Part shown: one piece after another, positions 52,767 to 62,600 of the stretch
Layout of the letters: each line of letters begins with the position of its first letter
How positions within the stretch are numbered: position 1 is the first letter of the stretch
Source: Rhizobiales bacterium 32-66-11
GTDB lineage: Bacteria > Pseudomonadota > Alphaproteobacteria > Rhizobiales > Xanthobacteraceae
Assembly: GCA_002304505.1 (NCBI GenBank)
Contig: NCEH01000020.1
Location: 62,001 to 126,000, forward strand
Direction of reading: 5' to 3'
DNA: 64,000 bases
Translations under genes and position numbers: made by a program
The notes under the pieces: model-generated
Database searches by the model: none
Seen by the model: the letters and a program-made list of their open reading frames with translations, nothing else
What the model was told of the DNA's origin: nothing

Positions 52767-53651
52767 TTAAGCGCGGCCCGCCATCTGACGCCAGCGCAGG
52801 AATTCATGCACGGTGGGCGACTGCTCGCGCCGCCGGTAGATCATATACACATCCGCCACCAGCGCCGGGGCGATGGGCACGAACACCACGTCGTCGCTGG
52901 TGAAGGCGGCGGTGGACGCCGGCACCAGCGACACCCCGAATCCCGCGGCGATCAGGCTCGGGATGGATTGGGAATCCACCACCTGCTGGGAGATGCGCGG
53001 CAGAAACCCCGCATCCACGCAGCAGCGCTGGAGATAGCGGGCGAATTCCGAGGAATCGGGATGCAGCATCACATGCTCGTCCGCGCTCAATTCGGCGAGG
53101 CCGACATGGGGCCGCCCGACCAGGCGATGGCCCCGCGGCAGGATCACCGAAATGGCTTCCTGCCACGCCAGCGTGCTCGCCAGTTCCGCGCTGTCGGCCA
53201 CCGAGCGGTTGAAGCTGATGTCCGTGCGCAGCTCCAGCACCGCCTTCACCTGGAGCGCCGGAGCCTGCTCGAAGATGACCGTGCGCACGTCCGGGGCGTG
53301 GCGGCGATAGGCGGAGAGCCATTGGGCAAGGCCGCCGCGCAGGATGGTGCCGGTCGCGCCGATGGCAATGGTGCCGCTGCGACCGGCGCCGATGGCCTTC
53401 ACGTGCAGGCGCGTGCGTGCCGCCTGCTCCAGCAAGGCGCGGGCCTGCGCCTCCAGCTCCTGCCCGGCGGCGGTCAGCTCCACCCGCCGGCTGGTGCGGG
53501 TGAACAGCTTTGTGTCCAGCTCGGCCTCTAATTGGGCGATCTGTTGGGAGAGCGGGGGCTGGGAGATGTTCAGCCGCGCCGCCGCGCGCGTGAAGGACAG
53601 CTCCTCGGCCACCGCGAGGAAATAGCGAAGCTGGCGCAGATCCATATTCAA
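52767..53651 (-). CDS. LysR family transcriptional regulator
   Basis: The 294-residue regulator has the N-terminal helix-turn-helix MDLRQLRYFLAVAEELSFTR, then AAARLNISQPPLSQQIAQLE, and a LysR substrate-binding domain. It is divergent from the amino-acid ABC importer operon at 53787 and most likely controls it. A palindromic site lies between the two starts. ATG at 53651 or 53645 could be the start. Confidence 0.93.
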   Translation of the reverse strand: MNMDLRQLRYFLAVAEELSFTRAAARLNISQPPLSQQIAQLEAELDTKLFTRTSRRVELTAAGQELEAQARALLEQAARTRLHVKAIGAGRSGTIAIGATGTILRGGLAQWLSAYRRHAPDVRTVIFEQAPALQVKAVLELRTDISFNRSVADSAELASTLAWQEAISVILPRGHRLVGRPHVGLAELSADEHVMLHPDSSEFARYLQRCCVDAGFLPRISQQVVDSQSIPSLIAAGFGVSLVPASTAAFTSDDVVFVPIAPALVADVYMIYRRREQSPTVHEFLRWRQMAGRA

Positions 53652-53654
53652 AAC

Positions 53655-53684
53655 ATATCGATTAAGTCCAACGATATATTGGAC
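53655..53684. promoter_or_regulatory. Candidate LysR operator upstream of the ABC importer operon
   Basis: GTCCAA-CGATATA-TTGGAC (53666-53684) is a perfect 6-bp-arm dyad with a 7-base spacer. ATATCG (53655-53660) and CGATAT (53672-53677) add a second inverted pair. Both lie within 33 bases of the LysR start in the divergent region. Confidence 0.6.
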
Positions 53685-53786
53685 CTATGTCTGCTGCGGC
53701 GCAACACTGTCCTCAATAACCGGGCCATCTGGGTACGCTCAGGCTGAAGCACCGGTGGGGAACAATCGCAAAACAGGAACTTCCAG

Positions 53787-54587
53787 ATGACACGGGTGAA
53801 AAGCTTCCGGCTCGGGTGCGCCGTCGCGGCGCTTGTGGGTGTGTTCGCGGCGGGCGCCCTGCGCCCCGCTTCGGCCGATACTTTGGCCGATATCGAAAAG
53901 GCCAAGGTCATCAAGATCGCCGTGCCGCAGGATTTCGCGCCGTTCGGCTCGGCCGGGCTCGATCTGAAGCCGGTGGGCTATGACATCGACATGGCCAATT
54001 ACATCGGCGCGCAGCTGGGCGTGAAGGTCGAGATCGTGCCGGTGACCAGCGCCAACCGCATCGCCTATCTCCAGACCAAGAAGGTGGACCTCGTCATCTC
54101 CAGCCTCGGCAAGAATCCCGAGCGCGAGAAGGTGATTGATTTCTCGGTGCCCTATGCGCCCTTCTTCTCCGGCGTCTATGGCCTGAAGGGCGAAAGCTCG
54201 GCCAAGTTCGACGATCTCGCCGGCAAGACGGTGGGCGCGACGCGCGGCTCCATCGAGGAGCAGGAATTGACCAAGAGCGCCCCGGCTTCCGCCACCTTGA
54301 AGCGCTACGAGGACAATAACGCCACCATCTCCGCCTTCATCTCCGGCCAGGTGGACCTGATCGCCACCGGCAATACGGTCGCTGCCGCGATCGCCGAGAA
54401 GAGCCCGGCCCGCAAGCCGGAGCTGAAGTTCATCATCAAGAACAGCCCCTGCTATGTCGGCTTGAACAAGGATGAGCCAGCCCTGCTCGCCAAGGTGAAC
54501 GACATCATCACCAAGGCCAAGGCCGACGGCACGCTCGCCAAATTCTCCGAAAAATGGCTGAAGGCGCCGCTGCCGGCCGAGTTCTGA
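53787..54587 (+). CDS. Amino-acid ABC transporter substrate-binding protein (family 3)
   Basis: The 266-residue periplasmic protein has a signal peptide ending about ASA near residue 30. Family 3 solute-binding features follow: VIKIAVPQDFAPFGSAGLDL, KPVGYDIDMANYIGAQLGVK, FSVPYAPFFSGVYGLKGESS and GKTVGATRGSIEEQELTKSA. It would bind a polar amino acid or related compound. It is the first gene of an operon with two permeases, an ATPase and two peptidase-family hydrolases, which suggests an N-substituted amino acid as substrate. Confidence 0.92.
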   Translation: MTRVKSFRLGCAVAALVGVFAAGALRPASADTLADIEKAKVIKIAVPQDFAPFGSAGLDLKPVGYDIDMANYIGAQLGVKVEIVPVTSANRIAYLQTKKVDLVISSLGKNPEREKVIDFSVPYAPFFSGVYGLKGESSAKFDDLAGKTVGATRGSIEEQELTKSAPASATLKRYEDNNATISAFISGQVDLIATGNTVAAAIAEKSPARKPELKFIIKNSPCYVGLNKDEPALLAKVNDIITKAKADGTLAKFSEKWLKAPLPAEF

Positions 54588-54624
54588 TCCCACCGCATCC
54601 TCAATAGACAGCGGGGGCGGTCGC

Positions 54625-55287
54625 ATGACCTATCAGATGAGCTTCGGCGACCTGCTGCCCTATTGGGACGTGCTGGCGCGCGGATTGCTCTATACCATCA
54701 TCCTCACGGTCGTTTCGACCGTCACCGGCCTCGCCGTGGGAACGGCGGGCGCCTGGGCCCGGAGCTTCGGGCCGAAATGGGCGGGTTACGCCGTCGGCGC
54801 CTATGTGGAGCTGATCCGCAACACGCCCTTCATCGTGCAGCTGTTCTTCGTGTTCTTCGGCCTGCCGGCGATCGGCGTGAAGATGACGGAATCAGAGGCC
54901 GCATTCCTGGCCATGGTGATCAATCTCGGCGCCTATTCCACCGAGATCATCCGCGCCGGCATCCAGGCGGTGCCGAAGGGCCATCTGGAGGCGGCGGCCT
55001 CGCTCGCCATGAGCCGCCTGGAGACGTTCCGCTACGTGGTGCTGAAACAGGCCTTCATGAAGGTCTATCCGGCGCTCTCCTCGCAGATCGTCATCGTCAT
55101 GCTGGGATCGGCGGTGGTTTCGCAGATTTCGGCGGAAGACCTGACTTACGCGGCGAATTTCGTCCAGTCGCGGAACTTCCGTGCCTTCGAAGTCTATCTC
55201 GTCGCCGCTCTTCTCTACTTGCTGCTGGCCATCGCCATGCGCGCGCTTTTGCGTGGCATCGGCCGGGCCCTGTTTCCGAAGGCGTGA
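54625..55287 (+). CDS. Amino-acid ABC transporter permease 1
   Basis: The 220-residue HisMQ-family permease has about five hydrophobic helices. The cytoplasmic EAA loop appears as EAAASLAMSRLETFRYVVLK, which contacts the ATPase. The N-terminal FGDLLPYWDVLARGLLYTII segment is characteristic. It lies 37 bases after the binding-protein gene. Confidence 0.92.
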   Translation: MTYQMSFGDLLPYWDVLARGLLYTIILTVVSTVTGLAVGTAGAWARSFGPKWAGYAVGAYVELIRNTPFIVQLFFVFFGLPAIGVKMTESEAAFLAMVINLGAYSTEIIRAGIQAVPKGHLEAAASLAMSRLETFRYVVLKQAFMKVYPALSSQIVIVMLGSAVVSQISAEDLTYAANFVQSRNFRAFEVYLVAALLYLLLAIAMRALLRGIGRALFPKA

Positions 55288-55290
55288 GCC

Positions 55291-55941
55291 ATGATCGAAT
55301 TCTCCTTCGCGATCATCCTTGAAAACCTGCTGCTGGCGACGCGCTGGACCATCCTCCTGTCGCTCATCGCCTTCGTCAGCGGCGGCCTGGTGGGACTGCT
55401 GGTCCTGTTCGGCCGCGTCTCCAAGCACGAAGTGCTGCGCCTTCTCACGGCGGGGTACATCGAATTCTTCCAGGGCACGCCGCTCTTGATGCAACTCTTC
55501 CTGCTGTTCTTCGGCATCGCCTTGTTCGGCGTCGAGGTCAGCCCCTGGGTTGCCGCCTGGCTGGCGCTGACCTTCTGGACCAGCGCGTTCTTGTCGGAGA
55601 TCTGGCGCGGCTGCGTGGAATCGGTGCCGCGCGGCCAGTGGGAGGCCTCCGGCACGCTCGCCATGACCTATCTGGAGCAGATGCGCTACGTCATCCTGCC
55701 CCAGGCCATGCGCATCGCGGTCGCGCCCACGGTCGGCTTCTCGGTGCAGGTCATCAAGGGCACCGCGCTCGCCTCGATCATCGGCTTTGTCGAACTGACC
55801 AAGGCCGGGACCATGCTCAACAACGCCACCTTCCGCCCGTTCCTCGTCTATTCGCTGGTGGCGCTGATCTATTTCTGCCTCTGCTTCCCTCTGTCCTGGT
55901 GTTCCAAGCGCCTGGAGGCTCGTCTCAATGTCGCTCGTTGA
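55291..55941 (+). CDS. Amino-acid ABC transporter permease 2
   Basis: The 216-residue HisMQ-family permease has several membrane helices. Its EAA loop is EASGTLAMTYLEQMRYVILP, followed by QAMRIAVAPTVGFSVQVIKG, TALASIIGFVELTKAG. It would pair with permease 1 as a heterodimer. It follows permease 1 by three bases and overlaps the ATPase gene by 14 bases. Confidence 0.92.
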   Translation: MIEFSFAIILENLLLATRWTILLSLIAFVSGGLVGLLVLFGRVSKHEVLRLLTAGYIEFFQGTPLLMQLFLLFFGIALFGVEVSPWVAAWLALTFWTSAFLSEIWRGCVESVPRGQWEASGTLAMTYLEQMRYVILPQAMRIAVAPTVGFSVQVIKGTALASIIGFVELTKAGTMLNNATFRPFLVYSLVALIYFCLCFPLSWCSKRLEARLNVAR

Positions 55942-56650
55942 TATCCAAGATGTCCGCAAGAGCTTCGGCCCGCTCGAAGTCCTGAAGGGCGTATCCATCG
56001 AGATCGGCCGCGGCGATGTCGCGGCGATCATCGGCCGCTCAGGCAGCGGCAAGAGCACGCTGCTGCGCTGCATCAACGGACTGGAGGAGTTTCAGTCCGG
56101 TGCCATCAGTGTGGACGGCATGATGGTGGGCAAGACCGACCTGCGCACGCTGCGCCGCCATGTCGGCATGGTGTTCCAGCAATTCAACCTGTTTCCCCAT
56201 CTCACGGCGGGCGAGAACGTGATGCTGGCGCCCACCGTGGTGGCGAAGCTCCAGAAGGGCGAGGCGCGTGATCGGGCGGCAGCCTTGCTGGAAAAGGTCG
56301 GCCTCGCCGGCAAGTTCGATGCCTATCCAAGCCAGCTTTCGGGCGGCCAGCAGCAGCGCGTCGCTATCGCGCGGGCGCTCGCCATGGAGCCGACCGTCCT
56401 GCTGTGCGACGAGATCACCTCCGCCCTCGACCCCGAGCTGGTGAACGAGGTGCTGCGCGTGGTGGAGCAACTCGCCAGCGAGGGCATGACGCTGATCCTC
56501 GTCACCCACGAGATGCGCTTTGCCCGCGACGTCGGCACCAAGCTCATCTTCATGCACCAGGGCCGCGTCCATGAGGAGGGCGCGCCGAAGACGCTGTTCG
56601 CGCATCCGCAGACGCCGGAACTCGCGCAATTCGTCACCGGCGCGCATTGA
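55928..56650 (+). CDS. Amino-acid ABC transporter ATP-binding protein
   Basis: This 240-residue ATPase has Walker A in IIGRSGSGKSTLLRCINGLE, the Q-loop VGMVFQQFNLFPHLTAGENV, the signature PSQLSGGQQQRVAIARALAM, Walker B VLLCDEITSALDPELVNEVL and the H-loop LILVTHEMRFARDVG. All are intact, as in GlnQ/HisP-type importers. Its stop overlaps the start region of the first M20 hydrolase gene. Confidence 0.95.
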   Translation: MSLVDIQDVRKSFGPLEVLKGVSIEIGRGDVAAIIGRSGSGKSTLLRCINGLEEFQSGAISVDGMMVGKTDLRTLRRHVGMVFQQFNLFPHLTAGENVMLAPTVVAKLQKGEARDRAAALLEKVGLAGKFDAYPSQLSGGQQQRVAIARALAMEPTVLLCDEITSALDPELVNEVLRVVEQLASEGMTLILVTHEMRFARDVGTKLIFMHQGRVHEEGAPKTLFAHPQTPELAQFVTGAH

Positions 56651-56655
56651 AGATC

Positions 56656-57966
56656 ATGCGTTTGCAGAGGTTCACAGACCAAGAGGCCGCACTCATGGAG
56701 CCTGCGCACGAGGCGCTGCCCGAAGCGTTGCCGCAAGCCATGGCGACCCGCATCGTCGCGCGGATCGACGAGCTCGCCGCCATCTCGCAGGATGAAGGCG
56801 CGATCACCCGCGTGTGCTTCTCGCCCGAGCACCGGCGCGCCGCCGATTTGATCCTCGGCTGGATGCGGGAGGCCGGCATGACCGCTCGCATGGACGAGAT
56901 CGGCAATGTGGTCGGCCGCTATGAGGGCACGCGCGAAGGATTGCCCTGCCTGATGGTGGGCTCGCATTACGACACCGTGCGCGATGCGGGTCGCTGGGAT
57001 GGGCCGCTCGGCCTCCTCACCGCCATCGAATGCGTCGCGCGCATCGCACAGGCGGGGAAGCGCCTGCCCTATGCACTGGAGGTGATCGGCTTCGCGGACG
57101 AGGAGGGCGTGCGCTTTTCTTCCACGCTGCTCGGCAGCCGCGCGGTCGCCGGGACGTTCGATGAGGGCGTGCTGGAGACCCGCGACGCCGCGGGCGTGAA
57201 GGCGCGCGACGCCATCGCGGCGTTCGGGCTCGATCCCGCCCGCATCCGCCGCGCCGCCCGCCGCCGCGCCGATGTCCTTGCCTATCTGGAACTGCATATC
57301 GAGCAGGGTCCCGTGCTGGAGACGCAGGATCTGCCGGTGGGCGTCGTCACCGCCATCAGCGGCGCGAGCCGGTTCGCGGTGGATCTTACCGGCATGGCCG
57401 GCCACGCCGGCACCGTGCCCATGGGCCTGCGCCGCGATGCGCTGGCCGGCGCCGCCGAATGCATCCTCGCCATCGAGGCTCTGTGCCGCGAAGCCGGCGC
57501 GGGCGTGGTGGGAACGGTGGGCCAGATCCAGGCCGCGCCGGGCGCCACGAACGTCATTCCCGGCGACGTGCGCTTCACCATCGACCTGCGTGCCGCCACC
57601 GATGCCCAGCGGCGCGCCACCGTCTCCGCTGTGGTGGAGGCGATCGACGAAATCGCCGCGCGGCGTCAGCTGAAGGCGCGCATCGCCAAGACCCACGACA
57701 ATTCAACGGCGCAATGTGCGCCCTGGCTGTGCACGCAGCTCGGCGACGCTATCGCGGCGTCGGGCTACCGCGTCCACGAGTTGCCGAGCGGGGCCGGGCA
57801 CGATGGGATGGCGATGATCGATATCACCGACATCGCCATGTTGTTCGTGCGCTGCCGCGGCGGCGTGAGCCATCATCCGAGCGAGCATGTGGAGGTGGGC
57901 GACGTCGCCGCCGGCGCCAAGGTGCTGCTGCACGCCATGGAACACTTCACCCCAAGGCCGTCATGA
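56656..57966 (+). CDS. M20-family amidohydrolase, N-carbamoyl-L-amino-acid hydrolase type
   Basis: The 436-residue zinc hydrolase matches the hydantoinase/carbamoylase group of M20 (AtzE/HyuC, allantoate amidohydrolase). It has VGSHYDTVRDAGRWDGPLGL (metal ligands), EVIGFADEEGVRFSSTLLGS, YLELHIEQGPVLE and the dimerisation-site GMAGHAGTVPMGLRRDA. It should cleave an N-carbamoyl or similar group. The ATG at 56656 is chosen; a TTG at 56647 or an ATG at 56695 are alternatives. It is coupled to the transporter genes, which suggests uptake followed by cytoplasmic cleavage. Confidence 0.88.
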   Translation: MRLQRFTDQEAALMEPAHEALPEALPQAMATRIVARIDELAAISQDEGAITRVCFSPEHRRAADLILGWMREAGMTARMDEIGNVVGRYEGTREGLPCLMVGSHYDTVRDAGRWDGPLGLLTAIECVARIAQAGKRLPYALEVIGFADEEGVRFSSTLLGSRAVAGTFDEGVLETRDAAGVKARDAIAAFGLDPARIRRAARRRADVLAYLELHIEQGPVLETQDLPVGVVTAISGASRFAVDLTGMAGHAGTVPMGLRRDALAGAAECILAIEALCREAGAGVVGTVGQIQAAPGATNVIPGDVRFTIDLRAATDAQRRATVSAVVEAIDEIAARRQLKARIAKTHDNSTAQCAPWLCTQLGDAIAASGYRVHELPSGAGHDGMAMIDITDIAMLFVRCRGGVSHHPSEHVEVGDVAAGAKVLLHAMEHFTPRPS

Positions 57967-59207
57967 CCGAAGATTTCAAGACCGCAATTGCCGAAAGCCT
58001 CGCCGCCCGCAAGCAGGCCGAGATCGCCTTTCTGGCCGAGCTGGTGCGCATGCCCTCCGACAATCCGCCGGGCGATTGCGCCCCCCATGCGGAATTGGCC
58101 GCGCGGCTGCTGGAGGATCTCGGCTTCGTCGTCGAGCGCCATGCGGTGCCCGAGGCGAGCGTCCGTGACGGCGGCATGATCAGCGTCACCAATCTCGTGG
58201 TGCGCGAGCGCTTCGGGGAGGGCCCCACCATCGCGCTGAACGCCCATGGCGACGTGGTGCCGCCCGGCCTCGGCTGGACGTTCGATCCTTACGGGGCGGA
58301 GATCGCCGACGGCTTCATGTATGGGCGCGGGGTCGCGGTCTCGAAGTCGGATTTCGCCACCTATGCCTTCGCCCTGCTCGCCTTGCGCGATGCCGCGCGG
58401 GCCGGTGCGCGGTTCGCGGGAACGGTGGAACTGCACTTCACCTATGACGAGGAGATGGGCGGCCTGCTCGGCCCCGGCTGGCTGCTGGCGCAGGGCATTT
58501 CGAAGCCGGATTATGCGGTCTCCGCCGGTTTTTCCTATGACATCGTCACCGCCCACAATGGGTGTTTGCACCTGGAGGCGGAGATTCTCGGCCGCTCCGC
58601 CCATGCCGCCATGCCGGAAACCGGCGCCGACGCGCTGGAGGCGGCGACCGGCGTGCTGGCCGCGCTCTATCGCCTGCGGCACCAATTGCGCGAACAGGTC
58701 TCGCCCTTGCCCGGCATCGGCGCGCCGGGGCTGACGGTGGGGCTGATTTCCGGCGGCATCAACACCAATGTGGTGCCGGACAAGGTAACGCTGCGCATCG
58801 ACCGCCGCATCACTCCGCAGGAGGACGCGGCGCCGGCCGAGGCCGATCTGCGGGCGCTGATCGAACGCGAAGCCTCGCGCTTCCCCGGCATCTCCTGCCA
58901 GTTCCGCCGCCTCTTGCTGGCGGAACCCTTCGTGCCGATGCCGGGCCAAGACCGGCTGGTGGCGGCGATCCAGCGCGCGGCGGCGGGCGTGATGGACCAG
59001 CCGGTGGGAACGAAGGGCGTGCCGATCTATACCGATGCGCGGCTCTACTCGGCGGCGGGCATTCCCACCGTGCTCTATGGCGCCGGCCCGCGCACCCTGC
59101 TGGAGGCGAACGGCCATCGCGCCGACGAGAAGCTGTCGCTCGCCGATCTGGACCGGGCGACCCATGTCGTCGCCCTGGCCCTGGGGGACCTGCTCGCCGC
59201 GCAATGA
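57963..59207 (+). CDS. M20-family ArgE/DapE-type deacylase
   Basis: The 414-residue protein has the ArgE/DapE/ACY1 family M20 features: ALNAHGDVVPPGLGWTFDPY (metal ligands), YGRGVAVSKSDFATYAFALL, TYDEEMGGLLGPGW and a dimerisation domain near LGRSAHAAMPETGADALEAA. It probably removes an acyl group from an N-acyl amino acid. Its ATG overlaps the previous stop (ATGA), so both hydrolases are coupled. Together they complete a route from an imported modified amino acid to the free amino acid. The exact substrate is unknown. Confidence 0.88.
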   Translation: MTEDFKTAIAESLAARKQAEIAFLAELVRMPSDNPPGDCAPHAELAARLLEDLGFVVERHAVPEASVRDGGMISVTNLVVRERFGEGPTIALNAHGDVVPPGLGWTFDPYGAEIADGFMYGRGVAVSKSDFATYAFALLALRDAARAGARFAGTVELHFTYDEEMGGLLGPGWLLAQGISKPDYAVSAGFSYDIVTAHNGCLHLEAEILGRSAHAAMPETGADALEAATGVLAALYRLRHQLREQVSPLPGIGAPGLTVGLISGGINTNVVPDKVTLRIDRRITPQEDAAPAEADLRALIEREASRFPGISCQFRRLLLAEPFVPMPGQDRLVAAIQRAAAGVMDQPVGTKGVPIYTDARLYSAAGIPTVLYGAGPRTLLEANGHRADEKLSLADLDRATHVVALALGDLLAAQ

Positions 59208-59245
59208 GCGCATGGCCCCGCCGTTGCCGGCGCGGGGATCCAGCT

Positions 59246-62200
59246 TTAGCGCCGATAGTCGGTGAGGAAGCTCGCCAGGCTCTTCGCATCCAGCGGCGGG
59301 CTGAGCAGATAGCCCTGGATCTCATCGCAGCGCAATTTGCTCAGCAGGTCCATCTGCTGGCGGGTCTCCACCCCTTCGGCGATCACCTTCAGCCCGAGAG
59401 AATGGGCGAGCGAGATGATGGCGTCCACGATCATCATGGTATCGCGCCGGGGCGTCATGCCGGAGATGAAGGAGCGGTCGATCTTGAGCGCGGAGACCGG
59501 GAGCTGCGCCAGATATCCCAGTGAGGAATGGCCGGTGCCGAAATCGTCGATTGCCACCTGAACGTCGCGCGCCCGCAATTGCTGGAGCTGCGCCACCGTG
59601 CGCTCGATATCCTCCATGGCGGCGCTTTCCGTCAGCTCGATCTCGAGCCAGGGCGCGGGCCAGCCGGAGGCGGGCGGGGGGGCCATCTTGTCGAGGATGG
59701 CGAGCACCTCTTCGACGAAATTCGGCTCGCGCATCTGCACCGCCGACACGTTCACCGCCACCGGAAGATAGGGCAGCCCCGCCGAGATCCAGGAGGATTG
59801 GTCCTCCATGGCGCGGCGGATCACCCACAGGCCGACATCCACGATCATGCCGTTTTCTTCCAGCAGCGGCACGAAGTGGCTCGGCTGCACCATCGTGTGC
59901 TCGCTGTCCTGCCAGCGCAGCAAGGCTTCCAGGCCGATGATGTTGCCGGTGGAGATTTCCAGCTTCGGTTGATAATGGAGCTGGAACTCGTCGCCTGAGA
60001 TGGCCTGGGAAAGGCGCATTTCCACCTGCATGCGACGGGCCATCTCCTGGTGCATGCGCGGCTCGAAGAAGGAGATGCGGGCGCCCGAATTGCGCACCCG
60101 GCGCAAGGCGGTCTCCGCATTGGCCAGCAGGGCGTCGGCGTCGTCCGCATCATCGGGATAGATGGCGACGCCGACCTGGATGGTCAGGGTGACTTCGTGC
60201 GCGCCCACCTTGAACGGCCTGGAGAAGGCTTCGTCCAGCGAATGGTCTATGCGCAAGGTCGGCTCGCTCGCGGTGGTCCTGTTGGGCAGGAAGCTCGCGA
60301 ACAGATTGCCGGAGATACGCGATACCCGGTCCGGAAAACGCGAGGCCGCCTTCAGCCGGTGCGCCACCTGGCGCAGCACGTCGTCGCCGGCGGCGCGGCC
60401 TAGCGTGGTGTTGATCGAGACGAAATTGCGCAGTTTGCCCACCACGATCAGAAGCTGCTCTCCTTCCTCGTGGGCATTGTGTATCGCCTGGCGCAGGCGT
60501 TCGAGGAACAGGGCGCGGTTGGGCAGGCCCGTGAGGCCGTCATATTGGTTCAGCTGCGTCAGCCGCTTCTGGGTCGAGAGATGGGTCAGTGCGAACGAGA
60601 TGTCCGCCACCAATTGCGTGAGCAGGAGCATTTCCTCGGCCGTGAAGAAGCCGCAGGCGCGCGCCCGGAGTACCAGCACCGCAACCAGCCGCGGGCCTTC
60701 CGCCAAGGGCAGCGCGACGCAGGAGGCCTTGCCCCCCAGCGCATCATTGTCGATGGCGGGGGCGGCGGTGGCGATTGCCGTGGCGATCAGTTGGACGGTA
60801 TCAATCGACGCGAGGCCCGGAGCATCGCTGTCGCCGGGCGGCGCTGGCGGCTCGCCCTCCGCACAGGCGGCGACCCGGTGCACCCGCGGCCCGCCGTCCG
60901 TCGCTCCGCCGTCCAGCAGGATCACTTCGGCCTTGGCGAACTCGCCTTCCTCCACCGCGATCTGGCACGCGCCCTCCAGCAAAGCGGCGCGATCGCCCAC
61001 GCGGACGATCAGGGAATTGATGCCGCTGAGCACCGCCCGGATGCGGGAGAGCCGCAGCAGCCGCAGCTCCTGCCCGCGCCGGTCGATGAACTGGCCCACC
61101 TGGCTGCCCATGGCCGTGAACAGGGCGCCGAGCCCCGGATCGGAGGCGTGCGGCGCAGCGCCGAAGAAGCCGAGCACGCCGATCACCTTGCCGCCCGTGA
61201 CGACGGGAAACGCCAGCGCCGCATTCATGCCGAGGGAGCGCAGATCGCTCGCGCGACGGCACATCAGGTCGAGATTGGTCTCGTCGAGCCAGACCGGGGC
61301 GCCGCTCTCCCAGGCTCGGCCCAGGAGGCCCGAGCCCTTGGGAAAGTCGAACCGGCGAGTTTGGGCGAGAAAATCGGCGGCGACCGCGCTGCTGGCGTGC
61401 CAGGTGGCGACATGGCGCAGGTGAGCCGCATCGGCATCCACCTCCCAGAGCTCGCCCAGCTGGAAACCGGCCAGGGCGCAGATGGTGCGCAGGATTTCCG
61501 GGGCGGCCTGATCAATGGTGGAGGTCTCCGCCAGGACGCCGGCGAGGGCATATTGGGTCTCCAGCCGCCATTGCGCCGCCGCGCGCTCCGCGACCTCCCG
61601 CTCAAGCTGGCTGGAGCGGTCCGCCAGCTCGCTGAACAGGCAGTGATTCTCAAAAATGCGCCCGACATAGGACGCAAAAATGGAGAGCAGGCGCTCGTCG
61701 TCTGGCGAGAACCCGTTTCGCCCGATCTTGTTCGAGGCGCAGACCCAGCCGAACGCGCGGGTGGCCGAGCGCACCGGCACGAACAGCAGCGAGCGCACCC
61801 GGGGGAAGGCCAACGGCAGGCCGAGATTGGCCGCGTCCGTGGGTTCACCGAGATGGCGCGCCACGCCATTGATGCCGATCGGGATGGGCTGCGGCCCGTT
61901 CTGCAGGAGTTGGCTTTCCACCTCGGCGATCAGATCCTCTGGCAGTCCGCTCGCCGCCGCATAGCCGGCCCCCGGATGGTCCGGTTCCCACAGCCCGACG
62001 ACCGCGTGGCGGGCGGCGACGAGATCGCGGGTCCAGCGGCAGAACACCCGCGCGATCTGCAAGGGCTCCCGCTCGGCCGCGATCTGGAGGCTCATTTCGA
62101 TCAGCGCCATCAGGCGGCTGGTGGTCCATTCCAGCTCCTCCGTGGCCTGCACCAGCTTGTCGGAGACCAGCCGCAGGTGTTTGCGGTCGAAGCTCGGATG

Positions 62201-62599
62201 TTCGTGCGGTTCGGACGGAACGATCGTGCGCTTGCGGGTCAGCGCGTCATTGACCACTTCCAGGATGAGCGCGGGGTCGGCCGGCTTGGTGAGCACATAT
62301 TGAACGCCGCACGCCTGGGCGAGGGTGAGCGCCTCGCGCTCGTTGTAGTGGGCGGTATAGAAGATGACCGGCACATCGGCGAGCCCGCCCGCCTGCCGCA
62401 GAGCGCGCACCAATTCGTAGCCGTCGCCCGACGGCATCAGGATGTCGGAGATGACGAGATCGGGAAATTCGGCGTGGGCGATGGCCAATGCGGCCGTGCC
62501 GTCGGAGGCCTCGATCAGCCGGTGATCGCCGTATCCGAGCAGCGTGACCAGAAATTCGCGGTTGATCGCATGGTCATCGACGATGAGGATGGTCGCCAT
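59246..62599 (-). CDS. Multidomain response regulator: REC, GAF repeats, degenerate GGDEF, EAL
   Basis: The 1,117-residue protein begins with a receiver domain (Asp52 in LVISDILMPSGDG). Two or three GAF-like domains follow (about 170-330, 350-510 and 520-670). The GGDEF domain (about 685-845) starts QYDGLTGLPNRALF, but its active-site motif is degenerate, reading ISGNLF around residue 765. The EAL domain (about 865-1110) keeps EALLRW (891-893), ELTESAAMED, IDDFGTGHSSLGYL and EGVETRQQMD. It is predicted to be a c-di-GMP phosphodiesterase, not a cyclase. It follows the single-domain receiver gene by one base (TGACATG). Confidence 0.92.
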   Translation of the reverse strand: MATILIVDDHAINREFLVTLLGYGDHRLIEASDGTAALAIAHAEFPDLVISDILMPSGDGYELVRALRQAGGLADVPVIFYTAHYNEREALTLAQACGVQYVLTKPADPALILEVVNDALTRKRTIVPSEPHEHPSFDRKHLRLVSDKLVQATEELEWTTSRLMALIEMSLQIAAEREPLQIARVFCRWTRDLVAARHAVVGLWEPDHPGAGYAAASGLPEDLIAEVESQLLQNGPQPIPIGINGVARHLGEPTDAANLGLPLAFPRVRSLLFVPVRSATRAFGWVCASNKIGRNGFSPDDERLLSIFASYVGRIFENHCLFSELADRSSQLEREVAERAAAQWRLETQYALAGVLAETSTIDQAAPEILRTICALAGFQLGELWEVDADAAHLRHVATWHASSAVAADFLAQTRRFDFPKGSGLLGRAWESGAPVWLDETNLDLMCRRASDLRSLGMNAALAFPVVTGGKVIGVLGFFGAAPHASDPGLGALFTAMGSQVGQFIDRRGQELRLLRLSRIRAVLSGINSLIVRVGDRAALLEGACQIAVEEGEFAKAEVILLDGGATDGGPRVHRVAACAEGEPPAPPGDSDAPGLASIDTVQLIATAIATAAPAIDNDALGGKASCVALPLAEGPRLVAVLVLRARACGFFTAEEMLLLTQLVADISFALTHLSTQKRLTQLNQYDGLTGLPNRALFLERLRQAIHNAHEEGEQLLIVVGKLRNFVSINTTLGRAAGDDVLRQVAHRLKAASRFPDRVSRISGNLFASFLPNRTTASEPTLRIDHSLDEAFSRPFKVGAHEVTLTIQVGVAIYPDDADDADALLANAETALRRVRNSGARISFFEPRMHQEMARRMQVEMRLSQAISGDEFQLHYQPKLEISTGNIIGLEALLRWQDSEHTMVQPSHFVPLLEENGMIVDVGLWVIRRAMEDQSSWISAGLPYLPVAVNVSAVQMREPNFVEEVLAILDKMAPPPASGWPAPWLEIELTESAAMEDIERTVAQLQQLRARDVQVAIDDFGTGHSSLGYLAQLPVSALKIDRSFISGMTPRRDTMMIVDAIISLAHSLGLKVIAEGVETRQQMDLLSKLRCDEIQGYLLSPPLDAKSLASFLTDYRR

Positions 62600-62600
62600 G

